Source of the DNA: CALARM01 sp964431735
GTDB taxonomy: Bacteria > Vulcanimicrobiota > SpSt-956 > JAKJGF01
Assembly (NCBI GenBank): GCA_964431735.1
Contig: CAYSLJ010000066.1
Span: 1 to 36,316 of the forward strand
Length of the DNA stretch: 36,316 nt
Reading direction: 5' to 3'
Of the stretch, positions 1-9,403 are shown piece by piece; the stretch's first letter is position 1, and every line of letters starts with the position of its first letter. Position numbers and translations under genes: made by a program. The notes below the pieces were generated by a model. It was not told the DNA's origin, made no database searches, and worked only from the letters and a program-made list of their open reading frames with translations.

Positions 1-2741
1 GCAGAAACACGGCCATTTCCGGAAATTTTGTAAATTTTATTCAGCCATGTACAGAAATGAGAATAATAAGCTCCTATGATATTTGTGAGAGCAAGTGCTT
101 CTTCTTCATGATGATAATTATTAATTACCATCTCTACAAGTTCTTCCATAGTAACATCATTATGGTATACGTTATGCATCTTTTCCAGTACATCTTTATC
201 ATGAGTTAAAATATGATAAAGAGTCGATTTACCTCTCTGCATCCTGGCCCATATATATAAAATATCCATTATTGCCACAGTTCTTTTCTTCTCATCACTG
301 CTATCAAGGAGGGGAAGCAATTCTGTAAAATCTCTTTTTCTCAAATGTTGTATAAGTCTGTATTTTCCTGTTCCTTCAATAATTCCTGCCACTACATCAG
401 ACCAGAATTTTGTCTGAACTACTCTGGGAATAAATGGTATACCGATATAATCCAGAAGATAGGAAAAAATAGAAGCAAATGGGAAAGACAGAATACTCCT
501 GAAAAAATTCATTCTCTTAACACCTTCGGTAAATCCTCTTATGCTATTATGAGCATAAAGATAACTTCCATTGGCAAAAGCAAGGACAAAAAACCTGGCC
601 CACCTTATAATCGTTTCATCTTTAAGAAGTATGACAACCCTTTTATCAAAAACAAATTCGGCACCTCTGAGTAAAGGTACAGAAAATCCTGTCCAGAAAA
701 GGGAATTGGCAATATTTTCAAAATTTATATCTTCAAATCTCCATTCTCTCGGATCAAATCCTGAATTGGATGTAAGATCGGCTATTACATTTCTGATAAA
801 AGTAATGCCAAACCATATAAGCGTATAAAAACCTATTGTCATAGAAGCAGGTACGGCAGCTATCGTTATTTTCATCAGATTTTTCAATGTCGGATTGAGA
901 TAATCCCAGAATTTTTTCAAATCTACATGGGTGAGATGTTCTTCATCTCCTACAAGATTCTTTTTAAATTCAGAAGCTTTTCCGAGAGATATAATTATAT
1001 TTCTTAAATCATCATTTTTTGCGTCCCCTGACAATATATTATTACCGAGAGATATATCTATATCAAATGGCACCTCTGTATGAGTTTTATAAACATATTT
1101 CCGGGAAGAACTTTCCGGGATAGACGTGAGACGAATAAAACCCATACCAGGAATTTTCGGATCGCGGCCTGTCGAATCACTTCCGCACCTTGTATTCAAA
1201 GGATTTTCATGATAATATTCCCAGGATTTAAAGAATTCATCTTCAGGAATATCAGTAATATGACACCTCTCACAAAAGCTTTTCATATCTTCATAAGAAC
1301 CTCTGTTAATAAGATAGATAAAATTATTCAACATATGATATTCCATAGGATTACGATATATGCTGTCCTGCATATTAAAGGTTTCAACCTGTGTAATATA
1401 TTTATGATGTCTTATAATAGTAGTAATTGCATTCTTTATGCCCACTTCCAGAGGGTGAATATATACGGTTTCACCTGATGAAGCTCTGAGAGATTTGAGG
1501 ACTTCTTCTTTGGAAAGGAAAGCAGAATCATAATCAAAAGCGGCTTTATTCTCAAAATATTTCAATCTCAATTTTTCAGGCGTAAGCTCTTCATATTTGC
1601 TCCTGGCCATTTTATAAAGATATTCAAGGGCATTAAGATCTGTACGGGATTTTCTTTTCTGTTTTACTTCTTCCTGAAATGTCTCGTATTGAGCCTTCAG
1701 GGCAAGAATCCTCCTGTGAAGGACAGGTTTCAATCTCCTGTAAAGTAATTCGCCGAGATGTTTTCTTGATGCCTGCCCTTCAAGGACAATACATTTTAAA
1801 TCTTCCCATAGCAATGGTTTCACTGTAAGAACATCCAGATTAAAGGTACCGAAATTCAATTCCTGAAGACAGTTTTGATTAAAATTCTCCAGCATACGCC
1901 TGATAGTAAGCTGTCTGTGCGATGTATTTTCCTTCAAACCTTCCCTGAAAAAAAGAAGCTTTTCTTTATTCAGAGTCAGAAAATCAATATATTCTTTTAC
2001 AGTCTTAAAATAAGGAAGTAAAAACATAAAATGTTCTCTGTTCCCTGCTTTACCGACAGAAAATTCTATACCCATACAGACTCTTATTCCAAGAATCTCT
2101 CCTGCCCTGACAGCTTCCTGGACTATTCTCGTATCAATAAAATTATAGTAAGCAAGGGTAACTTCTGAAATACCTTTAATAAAGGCATCTAACAGTACCT
2201 GAGAAGGAGTTTTTCTGCCTTCTGAAAGATTATCATGAACATGGCCATCCCAGCCGAGATCCATTTCACATAGTTTTTTTCCTGTCTCAGGAACTTCTAT
2301 GAGCAGATTTTTTTTCAATAACTCTCTTATTACAGCAGGATGGCCGTGAGAAGCTCTGGTAAAGTCCGTCATAAATTCCATCTGTTTTCGCAGATTTCCC
2401 TTGTTTTTAACTACTTCTTTCATAAGAGCTGCCTGAAGTCTCGCAGTATTGAGAGGCATTGCCAGATTCTGTGCATAAAGGGATTCCTGTATTAAATTTT
2501 CCAGAGCGTCAAGCCTTTCTTCATATTTTTCAGATTCTAACTGCTGAACAATATTTATATAAGCCATAGCAATACGTATACGTCTTTTGGCGATTTCCTT
2601 TTTAAATCCGCTCGGGTGGGACTTTAAAGGAGGAGTTTCTATGGGCTGTTCAATCTTGCGATTGAGGACATTTACAAGAAGCCTGACTTCCCTGTCGAAA
2701 CTCATAAAATTTATAAATTTATTGGCAAAAGTTCTTAACAT
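1..2741 (-). CDS. Large protein with PHP-like domain and C-terminal hydrophobic segments (3' end off window)
   Basis: My reverse-strand reading finds one uninterrupted frame from ATG at 2741 to the left edge, about 913 residues with no stop reached, so the C-terminus is missing. Around residues 160-230 the pattern DGHVHDNLSEG ... GIRVCMGIEFS resembles the start of PHP-domain phosphoesterases (HxH, SDG-like turn, GIE strand). The usual TDHN motif is replaced by AYYN, so metal binding and catalysis are doubtful. Two hydrophobic stretches, near residues 620-650 and 750-775, suggest membrane association. The start is uncertain: an in-frame TGA lies 9 bases upstream of ATG 2741, with GTG 2747 the only other option. 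Another frame just upstream reads on without a break for about 25 codons, so an N-terminal frameshift is possible. All short plus-strand frames over this region are shadows. The function is unknown. Confidence 0.75.
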   Translation of the reverse strand, partial: MLRTFANKFINFMSFDREVRLLVNVLNRKIEQPIETPPLKSHPSGFKKEIAKRRIRIAMAYINIVQQLESEKYEERLDALENLIQESLYAQNLAMPLNTARLQAALMKEVVKNKGNLRKQMEFMTDFTRASHGHPAVIRELLKKNLLIEVPETGKKLCEMDLGWDGHVHDNLSEGRKTPSQVLLDAFIKGISEVTLAYYNFIDTRIVQEAVRAGEILGIRVCMGIEFSVGKAGNREHFMFLLPYFKTVKEYIDFLTLNKEKLLFFREGLKENTSHRQLTIRRMLENFNQNCLQELNFGTFNLDVLTVKPLLWEDLKCIVLEGQASRKHLGELLYRRLKPVLHRRILALKAQYETFQEEVKQKRKSRTDLNALEYLYKMARSKYEELTPEKLRLKYFENKAAFDYDSAFLSKEEVLKSLRASSGETVYIHPLEVGIKNAITTIIRHHKYITQVETFNMQDSIYRNPMEYHMLNNFIYLINRGSYEDMKSFCERCHITDIPEDEFFKSWEYYHENPLNTRCGSDSTGRDPKIPGMGFIRLTSIPESSSRKYVYKTHTEVPFDIDISLGNNILSGDAKNDDLRNIIISLGKASEFKKNLVGDEEHLTHVDLKKFWDYLNPTLKNLMKITIAAVPASMTIGFYTLIWFGITFIRNVIADLTSNSGFDPREWRFEDINFENIANSLFWTGFSVPLLRGAEFVFDKRVVILLKDETIIRWARFFVLAFANGSYLYAHNSIRGFTEGVKRMNFFRSILSFPFASIFSYLLDYIGIPFIPRVVQTKFWSDVVAGIIEGTGKYRLIQHLRKRDFTELLPLLDSSDEKKRTVAIMDILYIWARMQRGKSTLYHILTHDKDVLEKMHNVYHNDVTMEELVEMVINNYHHEEEALALTNIIGAYYSHFCTWLNKIYKISGNGRVS

Positions 2742-3133
2742 GTTCACTCACAGTCTGATGCTCAGGATGACCGGAATAAAGGTAAAAGTCATTATCTGGC
2801 AAAATACAGAGCGGATTTCACAAAAGTCCTGAAAGCAATTTACTCGTGATGCGTGACGCGTGATGCGTGATGCGTAACAGAAATATTCTGTAACTATTAT
2901 CTTGATATTGTCATATTACCTGTTTTGATAAAATAATTATAGCGATTAACTTTAATTATTAACTGAAAACTAACAGCTAATTGCTATTTTATTAAATATG
3001 ACATTGTCATGTTATTTTTACCTGTATATTATTTTATTTATTTCCTTAAAATCCTTCAAAATATATGGAAATATTTATTTTTTGATGAATCGTAATGCAT
3101 GATGTGTCACGCGTTACGATTTTCCCTGTTACA
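2742..3133. repeat. Intergenic region with two heptamer arrays
   Basis: This 392-bp gap lies between two minus-strand genes. It holds a five-unit heptamer array at 2845-2879 (CGTGATG, CGTGACG, CGTGATG twice, CGTAACA) and a decayed array in mixed orientation at 3091-3118 that ends CACGCGTTACG. Between them is AT-rich sequence with no credible gene. The left array and the next bases contain a short ACAGA/TCTGT inverted repeat. A promoter for the left gene should lie here, but I see no convincing consensus. Confidence 0.6.
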
Positions 3134-4855
3134 TCAATCACAAAAAAGTGGTATGAGGGAAAATTTAGTCACATCCACAAGTCCCCTGTCTGTAAGTTTC
3201 AATTCAGGTATAACAGGTAAAGCAAGGAAAGACATAGTCATAATTGGATCAGATAATACACAGCCAAGACTGCGGGCCGCATCTGTCATATCTTTTATTC
3301 TGTCTCTTACTTCTTCAATGGGAAGATCGGACATAAGACCTGCAATAGGAAGAGGAAGTGATGCAAGAACCCTGTCATTACTGACAACGCACTGACCGCC
3401 TTTCATACGTACCACTTCAATAACAGCAGTAATCATATCTTTATCATTTGTTCCCACTACAATAATATTATGACTGTCATGATTTACACTTGATGCTATG
3501 GCACCGTGTTTCATGCCAAATCCTTTTACAAAACCGATACCCACATTGCCTGAAGCAAGATGTCTTTCTATTACGGCAATTTTGAGTAAATCCTTCTCTG
3601 TATCGGCAACAGCCATTCCGTTATATACAGTAAATTCTTCTACAAGATTTTTTGTAATTATCTGTTCTGAGACAATACCTATTACCCTGCCTCTTGCATT
3701 ACCATTCATATGTAACGGCAGAGGAACGGAAAAATCCAGATCATTCCAGTTTACATTTACAGTACTTCTCAGAGGCATTTTTTCAATATCTCCTCTTATC
3801 TTTCCGAGGAATTTCCCATCTTCTGCCACTTTTATACCTTTCTGATAAACCTGTCTTATATTAAAAGACTCAAAATCATCAAAAACAACCATATCTGCAT
3901 AATAGCCGGGAGCAATTGCACCTGAATGTTTCAGCCCGAAATAACGGGCAGTATTTATAGTAGCAAGCTGAATGGCCAGTACAGGATCGAGTCCTTCTCC
4001 GATAGCAGTTTTTACAATATAATCAATATGTCCTTCACTCAGAAGATCATCGGGATGACGGTCATCTGTGCAGAAACTGCATCGGGAAGCATTATATAAA
4101 TTTACAAGAGGTAACAGTGGTTTTAAATTTCTTGCAGTAGTGCCGTCCCTTATCATAATATGCATACCTGCTCTGAGTTTTTCCCCTGCTTCTTCTACTG
4201 TTGTACATTCATGGTCAGAACCTATGCCTGCCACAATATATGCAGAAAGGTCTTTCCCGGTAAGTCCGGGAGCATGACCGTCTACAGGGCGGTCTTCTGC
4301 TGTTACAAGTTTTTCTAACACATCAGGAACACGGTAAATAACACCGGGATAATTCATAACTTCCGCAAGTCCTATGACTCTCGGATAATTAAACATCATA
4401 ACAAGATCTTCTGCCGTCAGGCTTGCTCCGGAAGTTTCCATATGGGTGGCGGGAACACAGGAAGGAAGCATAATATACACCCTGAGAGGCAAGTCTCTGC
4501 TTGTATCACGAATATATCTGACTCCTTCAATACCCAGTACATTTGCAATTTCATGAGGATCGGTAATCACACAGGTAGTACCATGAGGGATTACGGCACG
4601 GGCAAATTCAGGAACTGTTACCATAGAACTTTCAAGATGGACATGGGCATCAATAAAGCCGGGACATAGATACTGACCTTTTAAATCCACTGTTTCTTTT
4701 GCTTCATATTCACCGAAACCTGTAACGATTCCGTTATATACTGCTACATGAGTTTCATAAATCTCTCCTGAAAAAACATTTACGAGTTTTGCATTCTTTA
4801 GAAGAAGATCTGCAGGTTCTTCTCCCCTGGCTGCTGCAATGAAATGTTCGAACAT
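3134..4855 (-). CDS. ade: Adenine deaminase
   Basis: This 573-residue protein has the typical length of the bacterial Ade/AdeC family in the amidohydrolase superfamily, which converts adenine to hypoxanthine plus ammonia for purine salvage or catabolism. The binuclear metal motif HVH is at residues 71-73 in PGFIDAHVHLESSMV. It is followed by DPHEIANVLG, a GHAPGL segment and CTDDRHPDDL, all characteristic of adenine deaminase rather than dihydroorotase or urease. The C-terminal part (GFGMKHGAIASSVNHDSHN) is also family-typical. ATG 4855 has AAGGAGA a few bases upstream. Immediately before that is a perfect heptamer array and then the assembly gap, so the promoter is not visible. The divergent neighbour is a YgeY-like hydrolase, a gene type found in purine/selenium-linked catabolic clusters. 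Confidence 0.95.
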   Translation of the reverse strand: MFEHFIAAARGEEPADLLLKNAKLVNVFSGEIYETHVAVYNGIVTGFGEYEAKETVDLKGQYLCPGFIDAHVHLESSMVTVPEFARAVIPHGTTCVITDPHEIANVLGIEGVRYIRDTSRDLPLRVYIMLPSCVPATHMETSGASLTAEDLVMMFNYPRVIGLAEVMNYPGVIYRVPDVLEKLVTAEDRPVDGHAPGLTGKDLSAYIVAGIGSDHECTTVEEAGEKLRAGMHIMIRDGTTARNLKPLLPLVNLYNASRCSFCTDDRHPDDLLSEGHIDYIVKTAIGEGLDPVLAIQLATINTARYFGLKHSGAIAPGYYADMVVFDDFESFNIRQVYQKGIKVAEDGKFLGKIRGDIEKMPLRSTVNVNWNDLDFSVPLPLHMNGNARGRVIGIVSEQIITKNLVEEFTVYNGMAVADTEKDLLKIAVIERHLASGNVGIGFVKGFGMKHGAIASSVNHDSHNIIVVGTNDKDMITAVIEVVRMKGGQCVVSNDRVLASLPLPIAGLMSDLPIEEVRDRIKDMTDAARSLGCVLSDPIMTMSFLALPVIPELKLTDRGLVDVTKFSLIPLFCD

Positions 4856-4868
4856 GTAATTTCTCCTT

Positions 4869-4897
4869 CGTGACGCGTGACGCGTGACGCGTGACGC
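4869..4897. repeat. Perfect CGTGACG heptamer array truncated by the gap
   Basis: Four perfect tandem CGTGACG units run into the N block. The array sits just upstream of the ade ribosome binding site. Its perfection and its position at the scaffold break suggest the repeat itself ended the contig. Confidence 0.85.
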
Positions 4898-4997
4898 NNN
4901 NNNNNNNNNNNNNNNNNNNNNNNNNNNNNNNNNNNNNNNNNNNNNNNNNNNNNNNNNNNNNNNNNNNNNNNNNNNNNNNNNNNNNNNNNNNNNNNNN
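4898..4997. other. Assembly gap of 100 N
   Basis: Exactly 100 N, the conventional filler for a scaffold gap of unknown length. It hides the start of the downstream hydrolase and the divergent promoters of both flanking genes. Confidence 0.98.
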
Positions 4998-6202
4998 TGA
5001 TACAGCTTAAAAGTCTTTCAGGCCAGGAAAAAACTGTAGTGGAAAGATGTATCAGAGAAGCGGTAAAACTTAATTTCGACGATGCATATTTCGATAAAAT
5101 GGGAAATTTTATCGGCAAAATAAAACTGGGCACGGGAAAAGGGAAAAAAATAGTTCTTACAGGACACCTTGATACAGTAAATGCCGATCCGTCAAAATGG
5201 GATGAAGAAATAAAACCTTATTCTGCAGCAATAAAGGATCAGAAACTTTACGGCCGTGGCGCATCAGATATGAAAGGTGCCTTTGCCACAATGTTTCACG
5301 CGTTAAAACTTGTAAAAGAACTTGACGGAAACGAATTTGACGGCGAAGTCTACATAGTAGGAACAGTAGTGGAAGAACTTTTTGAAGGAGTATGTTTCCT
5401 GGAAGCCATTAAAAAGATACAGCCTGATTATGTAATCATAGGTGAAGCATCTGAGTGCAGACTGAATATCGCTCAGAGAGGAAGAGGAGAAATCCTGATA
5501 AGTATCTTTGGATATGGCAAACATGCCTCTGTAGGGCGAACTACAGTTAACCCTATAGAACAGGTTGCCTTTATTATAGAAGCTTTCCATGTATGGTACA
5601 GATCTGAAGCTGTAGGTCTCCTGGGTAAAAGAAACATTGTTCCTACCGATATAAAAATTCCTTTAGGAGGAGGGGGAGGTGTTGACAGCAGAGGCGGAAA
5701 TTCCACTGTTCCGAATGAAGTAGAACTTACTTATGACGTGAGAACCCTTCCCGGTGATACGGAAGAATCAATTATTAAAATAGTAAAGGACAATATGGCC
5801 AATGTAATAGAACATGGTCAGAAATTATATCCTTCATTGAAAACACCTGTTGTGGAATATGCAACAGATGAATGTATGACCTATACAGGAGTAAAGATAA
5901 AACAGAATAAATTTGCTCCTGCCTGGCAGACAGATGAAGGAGACGAAGTAGTTATAAAAGCAAAAGAAGGCCTTATGAAAGTAGAAATTCCCGTTGAAAT
6001 AGGTGCATACAGTTTCTGCACAGACGGAAGTGCTGTAGTAAAATACAGAGAGCTATATCCTGATAAAAAATGCCAGATTATAGGTTTCGGCCCTTCTCTG
6101 GAATGTCTTGCTCATACGACAAATGAATATATAGAAGTAGGAGAAATGAAAAAAGCCTTTAAAGGTTATGTCAGTATTGTGTCAGAACTGTTGAGAAAGT
6201 GA
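4998..6202 (+). CDS. M20-family metallohydrolase, YgeY-like (5' end lost in gap)
   Basis: The frame stays open from 6202 back into the N gap. The codons from 5000 read IQLKSLSGQEKTVVERCIRE, the normal N-terminus of an M20 peptidase/deacylase, so GTG 5039 is an internal codon and the true start lies in the gap. Zinc-ligand motifs are GHLDTV, YGRGASDMKG and the VVEELFEGV acid pair. The GEASE, AQRGRGEI and YATDECMTYTGVK segments are close to the YgeY subfamily, which genome-context studies link to selenium-dependent purine or pyrimidine catabolism. The substrate is unknown. The stop TGA (6200-6202) falls inside the first GTGAATG unit of the following repeat. The neighbouring adenine deaminase fits a purine-catabolic role, but that is inference. 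Confidence 0.88.
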
Positions 6203-6340
6203 ATGGTGAATGGTGAGTCCCATAGGCGAACCACTGTGTTCGCCATGTATCTGTAAATAAGCATCACGAACCACGCGTAACGCGTGACGCGTAAGGGTCA
6301 CGATTATATCGCATTACGCATCACGCATTACGCATCACGA
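6199..6340. repeat. Composite heptamer/palindrome repeat
   Basis: The repeat starts with GTGAATG, GTGAATG, GTGAGTC. A perfect 7-bp hairpin follows, GGCGAAC (6225-6231) with GTTCGCC (6238-6244). It continues with CGTAACG/CGTGACG units and then inverted-orientation CATTACG/CATCACG units up to 6340. The outer arms are thus heptamers in opposite orientation, giving an overall foldback of about 140 bp between two genes. It resembles the elements at 7975-8062 and 29683-29765. Confidence 0.7.
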
Positions 6341-6359
6341 TATTATAAGGAATAAGATT

Positions 6360-7220
6360 ATGAAATATATACTTTTAATACTATTCTTAATTATCTCTGT
6401 AACAATTCCTGTTCTGGCAGATATAGAAAAAATTTCTCTGCCTGTAAAGCCAGATTTTATTATATCCTCTTCCGGTAAAACCACAGCAAACACCAGTAAT
6501 ACTGACGGTGATGGAGAAATAAAAGATGAGGAAACTATTGAGCTTATAGAAGGGGAATATATTAATGTTATAAAACCGGAAGACATTGAAAAAGGCTATG
6601 TACAATTTGAAATGGATTTTGTAACAATCCCATATAAAGATAATACTGCGACTGAAACATATTTTCCCATTCTTATTCGTATAGATACAGGAAGTCAAAC
6701 AGAATTGAGAATATTCAGCAGTTTTCTGGAATATCAGTCCCCGACATGGGGGTTTAATGACATTTCCGTAGGTTTTAAATGGAATTTCAGAGACGAAAAC
6801 CCATCTATGGCTTTACTTGGAACGGTGGAATTTCCTTCCGGAAGTGGCGGGTTTGGAGATGGTGCGCCGGAACCGGGAATTGCCTATCTTATAGATTATC
6901 AATTTAATGACAGCTGGGATATTTCAGGAACAGTACTGGTTATGAATAATAATGACACAAACAGCAAAAAAAGATATAATCAAATTATTTCAGGTATGCA
7001 GCTTGGTTATAAAATAAATAAGAATCACTATATTTTTATTTCAGGAGGAGTAAAATACCCGAATAAAGATCCAGGCGGAGTAGGACTTACAAATCTCAAT
7101 ACAGGTTATACCGTAAATTTAAATGATAATTTACAGATGACTCTGAATGTGACAAGAGGTTTAGCATGTATAGATAAAGCATGGCTATTTAACATAGGCT
7201 TCAATTATAGATTTAAATAG
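6360..7220 (+). CDS. Outer-membrane beta-barrel protein (Phenol_MetA_deg-like)
   Basis: This 286-residue protein starts with a signal peptide (MKYILLILFLIISVTIPVLA, cleavage probably after VLA). An acidic linker of about 60 residues is followed by alternating amphipathic strands: ELRIFSSFLEYQ, FNDISVGFKWNF, MALLGTVEFPSGSGG, WDISGTVLVM, QLGYKINKNHYIFISGG. The last residues, FNIGFNYRFK, form the aromatic-ended C-terminal strand expected of outer-membrane barrels. The pattern fits the putative MetA-pathway/transporter family (Pfam Phenol_MetA_deg), whose name does not establish a substrate. AAGGAA lies upstream of ATG 6360. The DUF3887 gene follows after 20 bases with its own AAGGAGG, so they may be co-transcribed. 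Confidence 0.75.
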   Translation: MKYILLILFLIISVTIPVLADIEKISLPVKPDFIISSSGKTTANTSNTDGDGEIKDEETIELIEGEYINVIKPEDIEKGYVQFEMDFVTIPYKDNTATETYFPILIRIDTGSQTELRIFSSFLEYQSPTWGFNDISVGFKWNFRDENPSMALLGTVEFPSGSGGFGDGAPEPGIAYLIDYQFNDSWDISGTVLVMNNNDTNSKKRYNQIISGMQLGYKINKNHYIFISGGVKYPNKDPGGVGLTNLNTGYTVNLNDNLQMTLNVTRGLACIDKAWLFNIGFNYRFK

Positions 7221-7240
7221 ACATTTAAGGAGGAACGTGT

Positions 7241-7975
7241 ATGAAAAAAGTTACATGGTTTTTATTAATTATTACTGTTGTATCAGGTTTTTATCTCATG
7301 TACTGTAAAGAACCGGTAATATCGAAAGCAAATGATATTACAGATATAGCAAAGGAATTTTTCAATTTGCTTTTACAGGAAGATTTTAAAACTGCTGAAA
7401 CCTATTTTGATACCACTATGAAAACTGCTCTCCCTGAAGAAAAACTCAAAGATGGCTGGAAAGGCTTTATAAGCAACGCAGGAAATTTTAAAAAAGAGAC
7501 AGGTACAAAAAAAGATAAAGCAGGTGAATACGATGTTGTATATATAACATGCGAATTCGAAAAAACTCCTGTTGACGTAAAAATTGCCTTTAACAGCGGG
7601 AAAGAAATAAGCGGTTTATGGTTTATCTCTCCGCAAAAAGAAGTAAAACCGGAGGAATTAAAAAAAGGTGAAATTACCGATCTGGCGAAGGATTTTTTCA
7701 AATTGCTTTTAAAAGAAGATTTTAAAACCGCCGAGACCTATTTTGATAGTAATATGAAAAGTGCCATTCCTGAAGTTAAACTTAAAGGAGCCTGGAAAAC
7801 TCTTCTTGCACGGACAGGAGCTTATAAAGGCCAGAAAGGTATGAAAAAAGACACAGAAGCAGGTCTTGATGTTGTATTTATAAATTGCTCCTTTGAGAAA
7901 GGCCCTATAGATGTAAAAATAGTATTTAATGAAAACAAAGAAATAAATGGGTTATGGTTTCTTCCCGGTAAGTAG
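7241..7975 (+). CDS. Secreted protein with two tandem DUF3887 domains
   Basis: The 244-residue product has an N-terminal hydrophobic segment (residues 1-21) ending LMYC, a poor lipobox, so it could be secreted, anchored or lipidated. Two similar domains follow, at about residues 33-130 and 147-243. Each begins ITD(I/L)AK(E/D)FF(N/K)LLL, contains FKTAETYFD and ends in GLWF, the DUF3887 pattern. The same domain heads the next gene, giving three copies in two adjacent genes, which points to local duplication. DUF3887 is usually found attached to alpha/beta hydrolases and has no settled function. The TAG stop abuts a GTGAATA heptamer array. Confidence 0.8.
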   Translation: MKKVTWFLLIITVVSGFYLMYCKEPVISKANDITDIAKEFFNLLLQEDFKTAETYFDTTMKTALPEEKLKDGWKGFISNAGNFKKETGTKKDKAGEYDVVYITCEFEKTPVDVKIAFNSGKEISGLWFISPQKEVKPEELKKGEITDLAKDFFKLLLKEDFKTAETYFDSNMKSAIPEVKLKGAWKTLLARTGAYKGQKGMKKDTEAGLDVVFINCSFEKGPIDVKIVFNENKEINGLWFLPGK

Positions 7976-8062
7976 TGAATAGTGAATATTGAATAGCAGG
8001 GGCGAACCACTCGGTGAAAATACGCATCACACATCACGAACTACCCGTTATGCGTCACGCTC
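7975..8062. repeat. GTGAATA heptamer/palindrome element
   Basis: The element starts with GTGAATA, GTGAATA, TTGAATA directly at the stop codon of the upstream gene. A GGGGCGAACCACT segment also seen at 6225 follows, then reverse-oriented units (GCATCAC, ACATCACG, GCGTCACG). It separates two DUF3887 genes. Confidence 0.65.
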
Positions 8063-8077
8063 GAAAGGAGTTAATTT

Positions 8078-9403
8078 ATGAAAAAATTTCTTCTCTTTAT
8101 TTCATTGTTTATTATTTTAACCGGTATCTGTTACGGGCAGAGTGACAGATCTTGCGAAGATCTGGCAAAAGAATTTGTTGATTTACTGGCAAAAGAGAAT
8201 TTTACACAGGCAGAAACCTGTTTTGACAGCACAGTAAAAGTATTAATGCCTGCAGATAAACTTCAGTCAATCTGGAAAGAACTCCTTGCTGAAACAGGGT
8301 ATTTTAAAAAAGAGACACGTATCAGAAAAGACAAAAAATCAGAATATGATATTATATATATAACATGTGAATTTGAAAAAACTTCTGTAGATATTCAGTT
8401 AGTATTTAATAATAAAAAAGAGATAAGCGGTTTCTGGTTTCTTCCTCCCGGCACTTCCCTTGAATATAAAACTCCTGCCTATATAAAACCTGATAGCTTT
8501 ACAGAAAAAGAAATAACAATAGGTTCCGGGGAATGGTCTCTACCGGGAACTCTCACTGTACCGAAAGTGAACGGTTCTGTCCCTGCTGTCATACTCGTCC
8601 ATGGGTCGGGGCCAAATGATCGTGATGAAACAGTTGGCGCAAATAAACCTTTCAGAGATCTTGCCCTCGGACTTGCCTCCCGGGGAATAGCTACCCTTCG
8701 TTATGAAAAAAGAACAAAGACATATGGTGAAAAAATGGGTTCAATGAAAGAACTTACGGTGAAAGAAGAAACTGTTGACGATGTTCTGGAAGGATTAAAA
8801 TTACTGCAAAACACAGAAGTAATAGACTCTAAGAAAATCTTTATACTGGGTCACAGCCTGGGCGGCACCCTTATTCCGAAGATAGCAGTCCTTACTCCTG
8901 ACGCAGCAGGTTTTATCATAATGGCAGGTGCAACATTACCGCTGGACGATAAAATTCTGGAACAGATAAATTATATTTACTCTCTTGACGGGAATATAAG
9001 TGATGAGGACCAGGTAAAATTAGATGAAGTAAAAAGGACTGTCGAGAAAATAAAAGCTTTAAATGAAAATTCACCGGATGAATTACTCTATGGTGTATAT
9101 CCGAAATACTGGCTTGATTTGAGAGCATATAATATTTTAGAAACAGCAAAACAGATAAAACAGCCGATGTTAATACTTCAGGGAGAAAGAGATTATCAGG
9201 TTACTATGGAAGATTTTAAACTCTGGAAATCAGGACTGGCAGGTCAAAAAAATGTAGAATTTAAAACCTATCCTCTCCTCAACCACCTGTTTATAGAAGG
9301 AGAAGGTAAAAGCAGTCCCGATGAATACATGTATGGAGGAAATATACCGGAATATATTATAAAAGATATTTCAGAGTGGATTTTAACAAAGAAAAATGAA
9401 TAA
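8078..9403 (+). CDS. DUF3887 plus alpha/beta hydrolase, secreted
   Basis: The 441-residue product begins with a signal peptide (cleavage likely after GICYG). A DUF3887 domain spans about residues 25-130 (DLAKEFVDLLAKENF ... GFWFLPPG). The remaining 300 residues are an alpha/beta hydrolase with an oxyanion region VHGSGPNDRDE, nucleophile elbow GHSLGG (Ser260), acid in LQGERDYQVT and catalytic His in PLLNHLF. This DUF3887-hydrolase architecture is a recognised combination. The substrate is unknown, and an esterase or peptidase acting outside the cytoplasm is plausible. GAAAGGAG precedes the start. It probably evolved from the same DUF3887 duplication as the upstream gene. Confidence 0.87.
   Translation: MKKFLLFISLFIILTGICYGQSDRSCEDLAKEFVDLLAKENFTQAETCFDSTVKVLMPADKLQSIWKELLAETGYFKKETRIRKDKKSEYDIIYITCEFEKTSVDIQLVFNNKKEISGFWFLPPGTSLEYKTPAYIKPDSFTEKEITIGSGEWSLPGTLTVPKVNGSVPAVILVHGSGPNDRDETVGANKPFRDLALGLASRGIATLRYEKRTKTYGEKMGSMKELTVKEETVDDVLEGLKLLQNTEVIDSKKIFILGHSLGGTLIPKIAVLTPDAAGFIIMAGATLPLDDKILEQINYIYSLDGNISDEDQVKLDEVKRTVEKIKALNENSPDELLYGVYPKYWLDLRAYNILETAKQIKQPMLILQGERDYQVTMEDFKLWKSGLAGQKNVEFKTYPLLNHLFIEGEGKSSPDEYMYGGNIPEYIIKDISEWILTKKNE

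Noticed and set aside
345..2832. Several plus-strand open frames of 80-130 codons
   Set aside because: They lie opposite one continuous minus-strand frame that reads as protein, and they have no ribosome binding sites or family motifs.
5039..5041. GTG 5039 as start of the M20 hydrolase
   Set aside because: The frame upstream to the N gap encodes the normal conserved N-terminus of the family, so the start is in the gap.
4798..5133. 111-codon minus-strand frame across the gap
   Set aside because: It depends on translating unknown bases and overlaps two real genes.
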